Positions 55,089 through 64,000 are shown, numbered from the stretch's first letter. The stretch: 64,000 nucleotides of DNA from Archangium violaceum (GCF_016887565.1 NZ_CP069396.1:5066001-5130000), one strand, 5' to 3'. Notes: a model not told the origin generated them from the letters alone. Made by a program: numbers and translations.

Positions 55089-57625
55089 GTCGCATGAGAC
55101 GCTCTTTCCGTCCCTCCGTCCGCCGCCTCGCCGCGGCACTCGTCCTCGCCCATTCGCTCGCCGGCACGGGCGCGCTCGCCCAGTACCGTCCTCCTCCCAT
55201 GACCGAGTCCCAGCGGCTCGCCCGGGAAGGGGAGGCGGCCCAGGTGGACGCGAGCGCCGCCGCCACCTCCGGCGACAAGAAGCGCGCCGACGCCAAGTAC
55301 CGCAAGGCCCTCGAGCTCTTCGAGAAGGCGCTCGCCGCCGAGCCCGGCTCCGTCCAGGCCGCCGCCGGCCTCGGCGCGGTGGGGCTCGCCCTCCAGGACT
55401 ACACCCGCGTCGCCGAGCGCCTGACGCCCGTGTACGCGGCCAACCCCGACTCGCTCGAGCTGGCCTATCCCCTGGGCATCTCGCTCTTCAAGCTGCGCCG
55501 CTACGAGGAGGCGGTGCCGGTGCTGCAGAAGGTCACCGTGGCCAACCAGCCCGAGCACCTGCTCGTCCACTACTACCTGGGCAACTACTACGCCCTCATC
55601 GCCATGGACGGCGAGGCGACGGTGGCCGAGCTGCAGGCCTACCTGGCCCAGCGCCCGGACAAGGTCGCCGCCAACGACTATCAGATCCACGAGCTGCTCG
55701 GCCGCGGTCACCTGTTGAAGGGGGACCCGGCGGCGGCACGCCTGTCCTTCCAGCGCGCCCAGGTGGGCCGCGCCGAGTCCGTCTCCATCCAGATGGGCCT
55801 GGGCGCGGTGCTGGAGATGGAAGGGAAGATGGCGGAGGCCATGGCCCTGCTGGAGGGCCTCACCACGCGCTTCCCCCAGGTGCCCGAGCCCAAGGAGCGC
55901 CTGGGCCGGCTGCTGCTGGACTCGCGGGAGCTGCCGCGCGCCGAGGTGCAGGCGCTGGCCCAGTTGAAGCTGGGCAGCACGCCCGCGGCGCACATGCTGA
56001 TGGGTGACGTGCGCATGGCCCAGGGCCGCCCCGCCGAGGCGGAGACCGAGTTCCGCAAGGTGTTGGACCTGGCCCCCGGTGACGTGGGCGCGCAGATCTC
56101 CGTGGGCATGGCGCTGCAGAAGCAGGGCCGCAACGAAGAGGCCATCTCCTTCCTGGAGGGCGCCGTGCAGTCGGGCGCCGACAGCCTGGAGCTCTGGGCC
56201 ACGCTCGGCAGCGTCAACCGCCGCGCCGGCCGCTACGCGCGCGCCGTGGAGGTGCACCGCCGCGTGGCGGAGATGGCCCCCAAGCAGGCGCTCGGCCACG
56301 TGCTGCTGGGCGCGGACCACTTCGCCACCGGCCAGTGGGACCTGACCATCGACGACTACACCCAGGCCCTCAAGCTGGAGCCGGAGCACGCCGGCGCGAA
56401 GAAGTGGCTGGCCCGTGCCCTGGCCCACCGCGCCCGGGACCGCGCTGGCAACGGACGCCTGGACGACGCGGTGCGCGACCTGCGCCGCGCCTTCGACCTG
56501 GAGCGCAGCTCCGCCATGGCGCGCCGCCTGGGCGCCGCCCTCATCCAGCAGGGCTCCCACGCCGAGGCCCGCAAGGTGATGGAGCAGGGCATCCAGCTGC
56601 CCGAGGCCGCCTGGCGCGAGCACCTGGTGCTCGGCTACGCGCGGCTGGGCGCGGGCGCTCCGAAGGAAGCGCTCGAGGCCTTCGCCCAGGCCGAGAAGAT
56701 GGCCCCGGACGTGGCGGCGATCTCCGACGTGTCCGCGGGCTCGGCCCTGGCGGAGATGGAGCTCGGCCAGGTGGACGCGGCCCTCAAGCGGCTGACGGAT
56801 CCCGGCACCTCCAAGCGCGCCCTCGAGGTGACGCGTGCCAACCTCTCGCGCGCCTACCTGCGCCGCGCCTTCTCCCGGCTGGAGGCCGGTGACGGCGCGG
56901 GCGCCCGCCAGGACGTGGAGTCCGCGGAGCGCGCCGGTGTCGGCGGCAACTCGTCCGACCTGGGCCGCCTGTCGGGCTTCGCCAAGGCGCTCGCCCAGAC
57001 GGAGGAGGGACGCTTCGCGGACGCGAACACGCTCCTCAAGCGCGTGCTGTCCCCGACGCCCTCCTGGGCCCGTCCCAACATCCGCCAGCTCGCCGACGCC
57101 TACGTCCTCTACCGCCGCGACATGCTGCCCCAGTCGCGCAAGTTCCTCACCGCGGCCATCAAGCGCCCCATCCCCGAGCAGTCGCAGTGGACGAGCGCCC
57201 TCACCAGCGCCCTCCACCGCCGCGAGGCCGAGCGCGCCTACGCGTCCGGCAACATGAAGGCCGCGGAGAAGGCCCTCAAGGCCGCGCTGGCCCTCGCGCC
57301 GGACAGCGCCGCCCTGCAGCACAACCTGGCCTGCGTGGCCTACCGCGGTGGCAAGTCCGCCGATGCCGTGGCCACCTGGCGCAAGCTGGAGGGCACCGTC
57401 CCCCAGGCCACGCTCAACCTCGGCATCGACGCCCAGGAGCGCCGCCGCAGCATGGGCGAGGCCGTGGACGCCTACCGCCGCTACCTCGCCTCGGGCACCG
57501 CGTCGCGCGCCGCCACCGTCCGCGAGTGGAAGGATCGCCTGCAGATGCTCTACGGCATCTCCGACTCCGCTCCGACCTCCAACCCCGAGCCCTCCAGCGC
57601 CACCGCTTCGGACACCACGCCATGA
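55085..57625 (+). CDS. Exported TPR-repeat protein
   Basis: An 846-residue protein with signal peptide RRLAAALVLAHSLAGTGALA. About 20 tetratricopeptide-like helical repeats follow, for example YRKALELFEKALAAEPGSVQ and AAEKALKAALALAPDSAAL. The ATG at 55085 overlaps the phosphatase stop by four bases, so translation is coupled. It likely acts as a periplasmic scaffold in the envelope. No catalytic motif is seen. Confidence 0.85.
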   Translation: MSRMRRSFRPSVRRLAAALVLAHSLAGTGALAQYRPPPMTESQRLAREGEAAQVDASAAATSGDKKRADAKYRKALELFEKALAAEPGSVQAAAGLGAVGLALQDYTRVAERLTPVYAANPDSLELAYPLGISLFKLRRYEEAVPVLQKVTVANQPEHLLVHYYLGNYYALIAMDGEATVAELQAYLAQRPDKVAANDYQIHELLGRGHLLKGDPAAARLSFQRAQVGRAESVSIQMGLGAVLEMEGKMAEAMALLEGLTTRFPQVPEPKERLGRLLLDSRELPRAEVQALAQLKLGSTPAAHMLMGDVRMAQGRPAEAETEFRKVLDLAPGDVGAQISVGMALQKQGRNEEAISFLEGAVQSGADSLELWATLGSVNRRAGRYARAVEVHRRVAEMAPKQALGHVLLGADHFATGQWDLTIDDYTQALKLEPEHAGAKKWLARALAHRARDRAGNGRLDDAVRDLRRAFDLERSSAMARRLGAALIQQGSHAEARKVMEQGIQLPEAAWREHLVLGYARLGAGAPKEALEAFAQAEKMAPDVAAISDVSAGSALAEMELGQVDAALKRLTDPGTSKRALEVTRANLSRAYLRRAFSRLEAGDGAGARQDVESAERAGVGGNSSDLGRLSGFAKALAQTEEGRFADANTLLKRVLSPTPSWARPNIRQLADAYVLYRRDMLPQSRKFLTAAIKRPIPEQSQWTSALTSALHRREAERAYASGNMKAAEKALKAALALAPDSAALQHNLACVAYRGGKSADAVATWRKLEGTVPQATLNLGIDAQERRRSMGEAVDAYRRYLASGTASRAATVREWKDRLQMLYGISDSAPTSNPEPSSATASDTTP

Positions 57626-58527
57626 ACCTCCTTCGCTCGCTCTTCCTGGCTCTCACGCTCGTGTGCGCGTGGGCGCCCGCCGCTGGCGCGGCCGCCAAGA
57701 AGGCCACCCTGGGCGTCTTCCTGCCCACCACCCTCACCGACGGCCAGCAGCGCTTCCAGTACGCCGAGGCGCTCGCCGCGAAGCTGTCGACGGCCACCGG
57801 CCGGCCCACCGCCGCCAAGAGCTTCGCCCGCTACGAGGACTTCTCGAAGGCCGTCTCCGAGGGCATCGTCGACTTCGCCGTCGTGGACTCGTGGGCCGCG
57901 GTGCAGCTGGCCAAGGCCACCCCCGTGGCGCTCGCTCCGCTCTCCGGTGAGACGTCCCAGCGCTGGGCCATCGTCTCCCTCTCGAAAGGCTCCATGAAGG
58001 AGCTGGCCGGCGCGCGGCTCGCCATCGTCAAGGGCGCGGGCGCGACGGATCCCAAGTTCGTCACCAACGTGGTGCTGGCCGGTGACCTGGACGCCAAGAA
58101 GCACTTCAAGCTCACCCCCGTGCCCAACGTGGAGTCCGCCCTCAAGATGCTCGAGGCCAAGGGCGCCGAGGCTGCCCTGGTGCCGCTGACGCACGTACCG
58201 CAGGGCGTCAAGGTTCTCTTCCGCAGCACCAAGGTGCCGGGCGCCGTCCTGGTGGGAATGAAGGGGGACGTGGAGGACCTGCAGGGCAACCTGCAGAAGC
58301 TCGACGCGGTGGCCCCCTTCGGTGCCTTCGTGGCCGTGCAGGCCAAGGAGCTGGAGGACTTCCGCAAGCTCCTCCAGAGCGGCCCGCCCCGCCGCCAGCC
58401 CGTGCTGGTGGATGCGCCCGCACTCCGCGTGGAGACCCGGGCCTTCATGGAGCCGGCGGCCCTCCAGCCCGTGCTGCCTTCCTTCGCCGATGCCCTGGAC
58501 GTGTCTGCGGAACAGCCGGATGACTGA
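57622..58527 (+). CDS. PhnD-like periplasmic binding protein
   Basis: A 301-residue type-2 periplasmic-binding-fold protein: signal peptide LFLALTLVCAWAPAAGA, then VFLPTTLTDGQQRFQYAEALAAKLS and YEDFSKAVSEGIVDFAVVDSWAAV, as in PhnD/transferrin-like ligand-binding proteins. The ATG overlaps the TPR gene's stop (ATGA). No ABC permease or ATPase is encoded nearby, so it may act as a sensor or ligand carrier rather than in transport. The ligand is unknown. Confidence 0.8.
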   Translation: MNLLRSLFLALTLVCAWAPAAGAAAKKATLGVFLPTTLTDGQQRFQYAEALAAKLSTATGRPTAAKSFARYEDFSKAVSEGIVDFAVVDSWAAVQLAKATPVALAPLSGETSQRWAIVSLSKGSMKELAGARLAIVKGAGATDPKFVTNVVLAGDLDAKKHFKLTPVPNVESALKMLEAKGAEAALVPLTHVPQGVKVLFRSTKVPGAVLVGMKGDVEDLQGNLQKLDAVAPFGAFVAVQAKELEDFRKLLQSGPPRRQPVLVDAPALRVETRAFMEPAALQPVLPSFADALDVSAEQPDD

Positions 58528-58696
58528 CCCGGGCGGGGGGCGACTTTTCCCTCGTCTAAAAGATAGAGTACCCACCATTCAACAACCTGGACGTTCGGGG
58601 ACAGCCGTCTCGAGGACGGCGCGGGGAGCGCACCGGTCGGCGACCATGGACGTGTCCTCGAACGCTTCTTCTTCAACTCGCGGGACGTAGAGAACG

Positions 58697-60964
58697 ATGC
58701 ACTCGACTCGAAACGCTTGGCTCCCGGCCCTCGTCGGGCTGGTGTGTGGCCTCGCCGCCAGCAGTGGTGGGGCGGCGCAGACGAAGTCTTCCCCGGCTGC
58801 TCCCGCGAGCACCACGACCGGGCCGGTGGCCCAGGCTCCGGCCTCCTCGGGCGCGGATGCCCCGAAGGCGCGCAAGCCGCTGCCGCTGCCGGCTCCGTCC
58901 TCGTCCAACATCCCCAAGAGCGCGCCCTTCACGGGGCCGTCCGCCTCGCGCCCGCTGCCTCCGCCGTCCGCCCTGGCTGGCGTGGACATCCCGGATCCGC
59001 TCGCCGGCCCCGGCGCCGACTCCCTGGAGGAGTCCGTGCAGCAGCTGCTGAGCGAGGCGGTGGTGTCCACGGCCTCCAAGCGCAGCCAGCGCATCGCGGA
59101 CGTGCCGATGACGGTGTCCTGGATTCCCGCCGAGGAGCTGGAGGGCACCGGCCAGTTCACCTTGTGCGAGGCCATCCAGTACTTCCCCGGCATGGAGTGC
59201 CGGCGTGGCTCCATGCGCAAGGCGGCGGTGAGCGCGCGCGGCCTGGGCTCCAACTACCTCTCCAACCGGCTCCTGCTGCTCAAGGACGGCCGGCCGCTGA
59301 CGGACCCCTGGACGGGCCAGTTCTACGCGGACGAGACCACGCCGCTGAACAACCTCAAGCAGATCGAGGTCATCCGCGGCCCCGGTTCGTCGCTGTACGG
59401 CTCCAACGCCTTCAGCGGCGTCATCAACATCATCGAGCGCCAGCCGTCGGACCTGATGCAGGACGGGCGCAACTGGGGCGTGGACGCGCGCCTGCTGGCG
59501 GGCCAGGACCGCACCTGGCGCGCGCAGGCCACCGCGGCCGGCCGCGGCGGCCCCGTGGAGGCGCTGGTCAGCTACTACGGCTTCGGCTCGGACGGCCCGC
59601 AGCTCTTCAATGATCCGCAGATTGGCCGCGTGGACACCAACGAGGACTCGCTGGTGCACCAGGTGAGCGGCAAGCTGAACGTGAAGGGCGTGGCGCTGGA
59701 CGCCTCCTTCACCGACGCGGAGATCGGCCGCCCGGGTGGCCAGCAGATCTCCACCGTGGGCAACTGCGGCCGCTGCCACTACACGCCCAACGACGTCGAG
59801 CGCGTGCAGAACTTCAACGCGAGCGCCCAGGTGGACCAGCAGGTGACGGACAACCTGCGCCTGTTCGCCCAGGGCTACACGCTCTTCAAGCGCCGCGACG
59901 TGCAGATGGAGAACGCCTTCTCCGACACCCCCAACACGGCGCTCGGCAAGCGCCGCCGGCTGGGTGCCGAGGCCCGCGCGCTGCTCACCCTGGGCGACCT
60001 CACGCTCACCTTCGGTGGTGACTACAAGAACGACCTGGTCAACAACCCCAACGTGCTGCCCGGCCTGACGCTGGAGGAGACCCGGCAGGACATCGCCGGT
60101 GGCTTCGTCGACGCGGAGTACCGGCCCCTCAGCCAGCTCGTGGTCAGCGCGGGCGCTCGCTACGACAAGTACATGATCCCGGAGAAGATCTGGCAGGCGC
60201 GCACGGATCAGATCTCCCCGCGTGCCAGCGTCGTCTTCCACGCCCGGCCGGACCTGACCTTCCGCGCCAACTACGGCCGCGCCTTCCGCGCTCCCACGCT
60301 GGCGGAGCTGGCCATCAACCAGCAGATGTACGCGTCCACGCTGCTCGGCAATGGCAACCTGCGCGCCGAGACGCTGGACACCGTCGAGGCGTCGGTCGAC
60401 TTCTGGCCGTTCGACCGGACGGTGCGCGTGACGGGCACGGGCTTCTACAACCTGGCGAAGAACTTCATCAACCAGGAGCTCCTCTTCGGCTCCACGTCGC
60501 AGTTCAAGAACATCGGTGATGCGCGCGTGAGGGGCTTCGAGCTGGAGGCCGCGGCGCAGGTGGCGGCCATCAACTCCTCGTTCGACGTGGCGTACCAGTT
60601 CCTGGATGCGCGCGCGCTCGCCTTCGAGAGCCGGCCCGAGCGACCGCTCGACTACGCGCCCGCCCACCGGGTGTACGCGCGTGGCCGGACGAACTTCGGC
60701 AAGTTCGCCTTCGCCGAGTTGTACGCCCTGTACGTGGGAGACCGGTATGATCCGGGCTTCATGACGAACGCCCAGACCGGAGAGCTCGAGCAGGTGAAGC
60801 TGCCTGGCTACTTCACCGCCACCGCGCGTGTGGGTGCCAACGTCACCAAGGGGCTGACGGTGTCGCTGCTCGGCTCCAACCTCTTCAACGCGAAGTACGA
60901 GGAGTCCCACGGATTCCCCGCGCCGCCGCTGAGCATCTTCAGCGAGGTCAAATACCAGTACTGA
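58697..60964 (+). CDS. TonB-dependent outer-membrane receptor
   Basis: A 755-residue receptor. After the signal peptide and a Pro/Ala/Ser-rich stretch comes the plug (VVSTASKRSQRIADVPMTVS, GLGSNYLSNRLLLLKDGRPL, VIRGPGSSLYGSNAFSGVIN), then a long beta-barrel ending in EVKYQY (C-terminal aromatic). A CxxCH motif (NCGRCH, Cys357-His361) lies in an early barrel loop. That resembles a c-type heme site but may instead be a disulfide. ATG 58697, 169 bases after the PhnD-like gene, with no clear promoter. A kinase/ATPase pair follows 16 bases later. Confidence 0.9.
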   Translation: MHSTRNAWLPALVGLVCGLAASSGGAAQTKSSPAAPASTTTGPVAQAPASSGADAPKARKPLPLPAPSSSNIPKSAPFTGPSASRPLPPPSALAGVDIPDPLAGPGADSLEESVQQLLSEAVVSTASKRSQRIADVPMTVSWIPAEELEGTGQFTLCEAIQYFPGMECRRGSMRKAAVSARGLGSNYLSNRLLLLKDGRPLTDPWTGQFYADETTPLNNLKQIEVIRGPGSSLYGSNAFSGVINIIERQPSDLMQDGRNWGVDARLLAGQDRTWRAQATAAGRGGPVEALVSYYGFGSDGPQLFNDPQIGRVDTNEDSLVHQVSGKLNVKGVALDASFTDAEIGRPGGQQISTVGNCGRCHYTPNDVERVQNFNASAQVDQQVTDNLRLFAQGYTLFKRRDVQMENAFSDTPNTALGKRRRLGAEARALLTLGDLTLTFGGDYKNDLVNNPNVLPGLTLEETRQDIAGGFVDAEYRPLSQLVVSAGARYDKYMIPEKIWQARTDQISPRASVVFHARPDLTFRANYGRAFRAPTLAELAINQQMYASTLLGNGNLRAETLDTVEASVDFWPFDRTVRVTGTGFYNLAKNFINQELLFGSTSQFKNIGDARVRGFELEAAAQVAAINSSFDVAYQFLDARALAFESRPERPLDYAPAHRVYARGRTNFGKFAFAELYALYVGDRYDPGFMTNAQTGELEQVKLPGYFTATARVGANVTKGLTVSLLGSNLFNAKYEESHGFPAPPLSIFSEVKYQY

Positions 60965-60980
60965 GACGCCGAGCCGTCAC

Positions 60981-61838
60981 GTGAGAGCCGCCCATCGCCC
61001 GGAGGCCGCCACCGGCCTCCATCTGGTCGCAGATCCCTCCCTGGCTCCCGCCGCGCTGGAGCAGGCCACGCCCTCGCTCGTGCGCAGTGGCCTGCCCCTG
61101 GTGTCGGGTGGGGGGCGCACGCGGGCTCCGGCACGCGAGCTGGTCCTCTTCGACGGCCGTCTGGGTCCATCCCATGCGGCGCTCCTGGAGAGGACCCCAC
61201 CGGCCCTGCTGCTGGCCACGCGCGAGCCGGGGGGCACCCCGTCCGCGTGGGAGATGCGGGTGCTGGCCTCGCTCCTGCGGGGTGAGTCGCTGATGCCCCC
61301 CGGGGCGGCGGTGGCGAAGCTGTGGCTCGAGCGGGTGGTGGATCTCAAGGGCGCCTCGTCCGAGGCGGCCGCGCTGGTGGAGGCCTCCAAGGGCAGCCGG
61401 AGCGCGGCGAGCCTGGCGGCCGAGGTGATGCACGAGCTGGCCGCCAACGCGCTGCTGGACGCGCCCGTGGACGCGAGCGGTACGCCGCTCTATGCCCACC
61501 GGCGCGAGTCCGTGCAGGCGGTGGCCCCGGAGCATGTCTGCCAGGTGTCCTTCGCGGTGGGGGAGGGCGGCATCTACCTGGAGGCGGTGGATCTCTTCGG
61601 GAGGCTGACTCCCGGGCCCATCGCGCGGGCGGTGGCGTCGCTGGGCGGACGCATGCAGGTGAATGCGTCAGGGGGTGGAGCAGGGCTCGGGATGCGGCGC
61701 ATCCTGGAGGCGTGTGAGCTGATCGCGGTCCGCGTGGTTCCGGGCAAGGAGACGCGGATGCTGGGCGTGGTCGGATTGGGGGAGGCGCGCCGCCGCGCGG
61801 CGCTTCCCAAGTCGTTGCTGTACTTCCAGTCGGAATGA
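60981..61838 (+). CDS. GHKL-ATPase-like protein (anti-sigma-kinase-like)
   Basis: A 285-residue cytoplasmic protein. Residues ~140-250 carry GHKL-type ATP-site landmarks: N-box HELAANALL (Glu152-x3-Asn156), D-x-G-like DLFGRL (Asp204) and a GGGAGLGM stretch near 231-238. Together they resemble the RsbW/SpoIIAB fold, although degenerate. The N-terminal ~120 residues may be receiver-like (ELVLFDGRLGP). GTG at 60981, 16 bases after the TonB receptor. The stop overlaps the kinase ATG (ATGA). I infer a partner-switch kinase or anti-factor; the ATPase call is moderate. Confidence 0.62.
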   Translation: MRAAHRPEAATGLHLVADPSLAPAALEQATPSLVRSGLPLVSGGGRTRAPARELVLFDGRLGPSHAALLERTPPALLLATREPGGTPSAWEMRVLASLLRGESLMPPGAAVAKLWLERVVDLKGASSEAAALVEASKGSRSAASLAAEVMHELAANALLDAPVDASGTPLYAHRRESVQAVAPEHVCQVSFAVGEGGIYLEAVDLFGRLTPGPIARAVASLGGRMQVNASGGGAGLGMRRILEACELIAVRVVPGKETRMLGVVGLGEARRRAALPKSLLYFQSE

Positions 61839-64000
61839 GGAGCGGGACGGTGGAGACGCAGGGTTCCAATGCCACTATCAGCCGCGTGCGCGTGGGTACC
61901 ATCAACCACGTCCGCATCGCCGGCATCATCGACGAGACGTTCCCGCTGACGTCGGCGTCGCCAGATCTCGGTGGGCTCCTCATCGTGGATCTGGGCCAGG
62001 TGGAGCGCATCAGCTCCTTCGGCGTGCGGCGGTGGATCGAGTTCGCCAGCAAGCTGCCCCCCGGGGGCATCTCGCTGTACGTGGTCAACGCGCCACCGGT
62101 GATGGTGGACCAGCTCAACATGGTGGAGGGCTTCGTCGGTGTGGCGCGGGTGCTGTCGGTGCTCGCGCCCTACACGTGCCGCACCTGCGGGGAGGACCGG
62201 CTGCGGCTGGTGGACCTGCAGACGGAGTCGGCCGTCATCGCCGAGGGCCGTGCGCCGGAGCACTCCTGCCCCGTGTGCGCGGGCAAGCTGGAGTTCGCGG
62301 ATCTGCCGAGCGAGTTCTTCGACTACGCCAAGCGCCAGCAGTTCGGCACGGTGGATCCGGTGGTCATGCGCTATCTGCGCGCCACCACGCCCAGCGCGCC
62401 GGCGTCCCTCTCCACGCACCTGAAGATCGTCCAGGACGACATCACCTACGTCACCCTGGCCAGCGAGCTGAAGGGCGACTTGAACGTGCGCCGGCTGGCC
62501 TCGGGCCTGGAGGGGCGCGTCGCGTTCGACTTCGCCCACGTCTCCAAGGTGGAGCCGGAGGCGGTGCCCAAGCTGGAGCAGGTGCTGGCCATGGCGGCGC
62601 AGGGCGCCAAGGAGGTGGTGCTGTGCCGCGTGCCACCGCCGGTGCTCAGCGCCCTGGCGCGCTTCACCAAACCGATCTCCGCGAAGATCGGCACGCTGTG
62701 GCTGCCGTGCGAGTGCCGCAACTGCGGCCATGAGCACCAGCAGCGCGCCCTGGCCTCCGAGTACCTGGCCAAGCTGCGCGCCAACGCCAGCCCGGAGCGC
62801 CAGTGCCCCATCTGCGGTGGCACCGCGCGCCTTCCCTCCGTGCCCCAGCTGATGCCGCTGCTCAACCGCTCGTCGCTGGTGGACCAGCCGCTGGAGGACA
62901 TCGAGGCGCTCGAGCCGCGCGCCCTCAGCCAGTACCTCTTCGGCTCCACCAACGTGGACCCGAGCGGGAACAAGGGCAGCAACTCGGACATCAGCAACTC
63001 CATCTCCGCCAGCAAGCTTCAGGTCATCCGCCGGCTGGGCCAGGGCGGCATGGCCGAGGTGTTCCTCGCCAAGCAGGTGGGCGTGAAGGGGTTCGAGAAG
63101 TTCCTGGTGATGAAGAAGATTCTCCCGCAGTTCGCGGAGAACGCCGAGTTCGTCGACATGCTCTTCGCCGAGGCGCGGGCCAACGCGCGCCTCACGCACC
63201 CCAACGTCGTGCAGACGTTCGACGTGGGCATGTCCGACGGCGTGGCCTACATCCTCATGGAGTACGTGCGCGGCCCGGACCTCAAGAAGTTGATGAACGA
63301 GCTGCGGCGCAAGGGCCTCGCGCTGCCCATGGAGCACGCGCTGCGCATCGTCGCCGAGACGGCCGCGGGCCTGCACTACGCGCACAGCTACGTGGACCCG
63401 GCCGGCGTGCCCCACCCGGTGGTGCACCGCGACGTGAGCCCCCACAACGTCCTCATCTCGCTCGACGGCGCCATCAAGCTGAGTGACTTCGGCATCGCCA
63501 AGGTGCAGGGCGAGGAGAACACCCAGGCAGGCGTGCTCAAGGGGAAGATCTCCTATATCTCCCCGGAGGCCGCCGCGGGCCGCGCCCTGGACGCGCGCAA
63601 CGACGTGTTCGCCCTGGGCGTGATGCTCTTCGAGCTGCTCACCGGCCAGCTGCCCTTCAAGCGGGACCACGACGCGGCCACGCTCAACGCGATCGTCCGC
63701 GAGCCGGCCCCCGTGCCGTCGCAGCTCAAGCCGACCATCCCCCAGGACGTGTCGGATCTCATCCTCCGCGCCCTGGTGAAGGACCCGGCGCGCCGCACGC
63801 CCTCCGCCGCCGCCATGCGCGAGGAGATCGAGGCGGTGATGGCCCACCACCGGCTCAACTCGTCGCCGGCGGCCGTGGCCCAGTTCTTCAAGGCCACGCT
63901 GGGAGAGCGGCTCGCGGAGTTCGGTCCCATCACCGGCCCGATGTCCGGCTCGTTCCCGGGCGTGAGCGGGGCGCCGGGGCTCACGGGCAGCGGGCCTCGT
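61835..64000 (+). CDS. Hanks-type kinase with two STAS-like domains and two zinc ribbons (3' truncated by window)
   Basis: At least 722 residues, running off the right edge without a stop. The N-terminal ~110 residues are STAS-like (VDLGQVERISSFGVRRWIEF, Ser60-Ser61); the residue aligning with SpoIIAA's phospho-Ser appears to be Phe62. A zinc ribbon follows (CRTCGEDRL...CPVCAGK), then a second STAS-like region (LKIVQDDITYVTLASELKGD) and a second ribbon (CECRNCGHEH...CPICGG). From ~residue 389 the kinase runs LGQGGMAEVFLAKQ, FLVMKKILP, EARANARLTHPNVVQTF, HRDVSPHNVL, SDFGIAK, APEAAAG-like SPEAAAGRALDARNDVFALG. ATG 61835 overlaps the GHKL-like stop. This is likely the target or output of the local partner-switching circuit. 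Confidence 0.85.
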   Translation, partial: MRSGTVETQGSNATISRVRVGTINHVRIAGIIDETFPLTSASPDLGGLLIVDLGQVERISSFGVRRWIEFASKLPPGGISLYVVNAPPVMVDQLNMVEGFVGVARVLSVLAPYTCRTCGEDRLRLVDLQTESAVIAEGRAPEHSCPVCAGKLEFADLPSEFFDYAKRQQFGTVDPVVMRYLRATTPSAPASLSTHLKIVQDDITYVTLASELKGDLNVRRLASGLEGRVAFDFAHVSKVEPEAVPKLEQVLAMAAQGAKEVVLCRVPPPVLSALARFTKPISAKIGTLWLPCECRNCGHEHQQRALASEYLAKLRANASPERQCPICGGTARLPSVPQLMPLLNRSSLVDQPLEDIEALEPRALSQYLFGSTNVDPSGNKGSNSDISNSISASKLQVIRRLGQGGMAEVFLAKQVGVKGFEKFLVMKKILPQFAENAEFVDMLFAEARANARLTHPNVVQTFDVGMSDGVAYILMEYVRGPDLKKLMNELRRKGLALPMEHALRIVAETAAGLHYAHSYVDPAGVPHPVVHRDVSPHNVLISLDGAIKLSDFGIAKVQGEENTQAGVLKGKISYISPEAAAGRALDARNDVFALGVMLFELLTGQLPFKRDHDAATLNAIVREPAPVPSQLKPTIPQDVSDLILRALVKDPARRTPSAAAMREEIEAVMAHHRLNSSPAAVAQFFKATLGERLAEFGPITGPMSGSFPGVSGAPGLTGSGPR

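Overview
The window is very GC-rich bacterial chromosome with tightly packed genes, several GTG/TTG starts and strong third-position GC. Several gene families point to a myxobacterium, probably the Cystobacterineae (Archangium/Cystobacter type). These are a DUF2378 (TIGR02265) protein, an ADYC-domain protein, Hanks kinases with odd fusions, TPR-CHAT proteins, Cys-rich lipoproteins and a PilZ protein. This taxonomic call is inference from family content. No rRNA, tRNA, CRISPR array, transposase, phage or plasmid gene was seen. The GC content was judged by eye, not computed.

Layout. (1) 131-10656 is a surface-polysaccharide cluster. dTDP-rhamnose genes sit at both ends (rfbB-rfbD and rfbA-rfbC). 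Between them lie two glycosyltransferases and a deoxysugar cassette of a 4,6-dehydratase, a nucleotidyltransferase and a reductase/epimerase. (2) 10779-19327 is mixed: a lipoprotein hydrolase, a YihY membrane protein, a YbiT-type ABC-F protein, a PhoD-type phosphatase and two secreted Cys-containing proteins. (3) 19356-33608 is the most striking block. A sigma-70-family factor is divergent from a giant kinase-nSTAND-TM-FGE protein. Downstream of the kinase are an exported TPR-CHAT (caspase-like) protein, a PKD/propeller-like lipoprotein and a second, closely related TPR-CHAT protein. A perfect 12-bp hairpin closes the block. (4) 33730-50670 is mostly housekeeping and cell-surface genes: NlpC/P60 peptidase, tgt-mnmD, DUF2378, a UbiA/GT39-like glycolipid operon, a Ski2-like helicase, PEP carboxylase, a Uma2 protein, a TauD-family dioxygenase preceded by a tiny Cys-rich reading frame, a lipoprotein, a PilZ protein and a GNAT enzyme. 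(5) 50770-52836 encodes the two E1 subunits of a 2-oxo-acid dehydrogenase. (6) 53352-64000 is a signalling and envelope locus. A SpoIIE-type phosphatase, a TPR protein and a PhnD-like binding protein are translationally coupled. A TonB-dependent receptor follows, then a GHKL-ATPase-like protein overlapping a Hanks kinase whose N-terminus carries two STAS-like domains and two zinc ribbons. That kinase runs off the right edge.

How the parts may work together. Region 3 could be a surveillance or regulated-proteolysis module: cytoplasmic kinase/NTPase, external C-type-lectin-fold sensor, exported caspase-like proteases and a dedicated sigma factor. Region 6 has all three parts of a partner-switching circuit (phosphatase, GHKL kinase, STAS protein) next to an outer-membrane receptor. 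Both are inferences from domain content and gene order.
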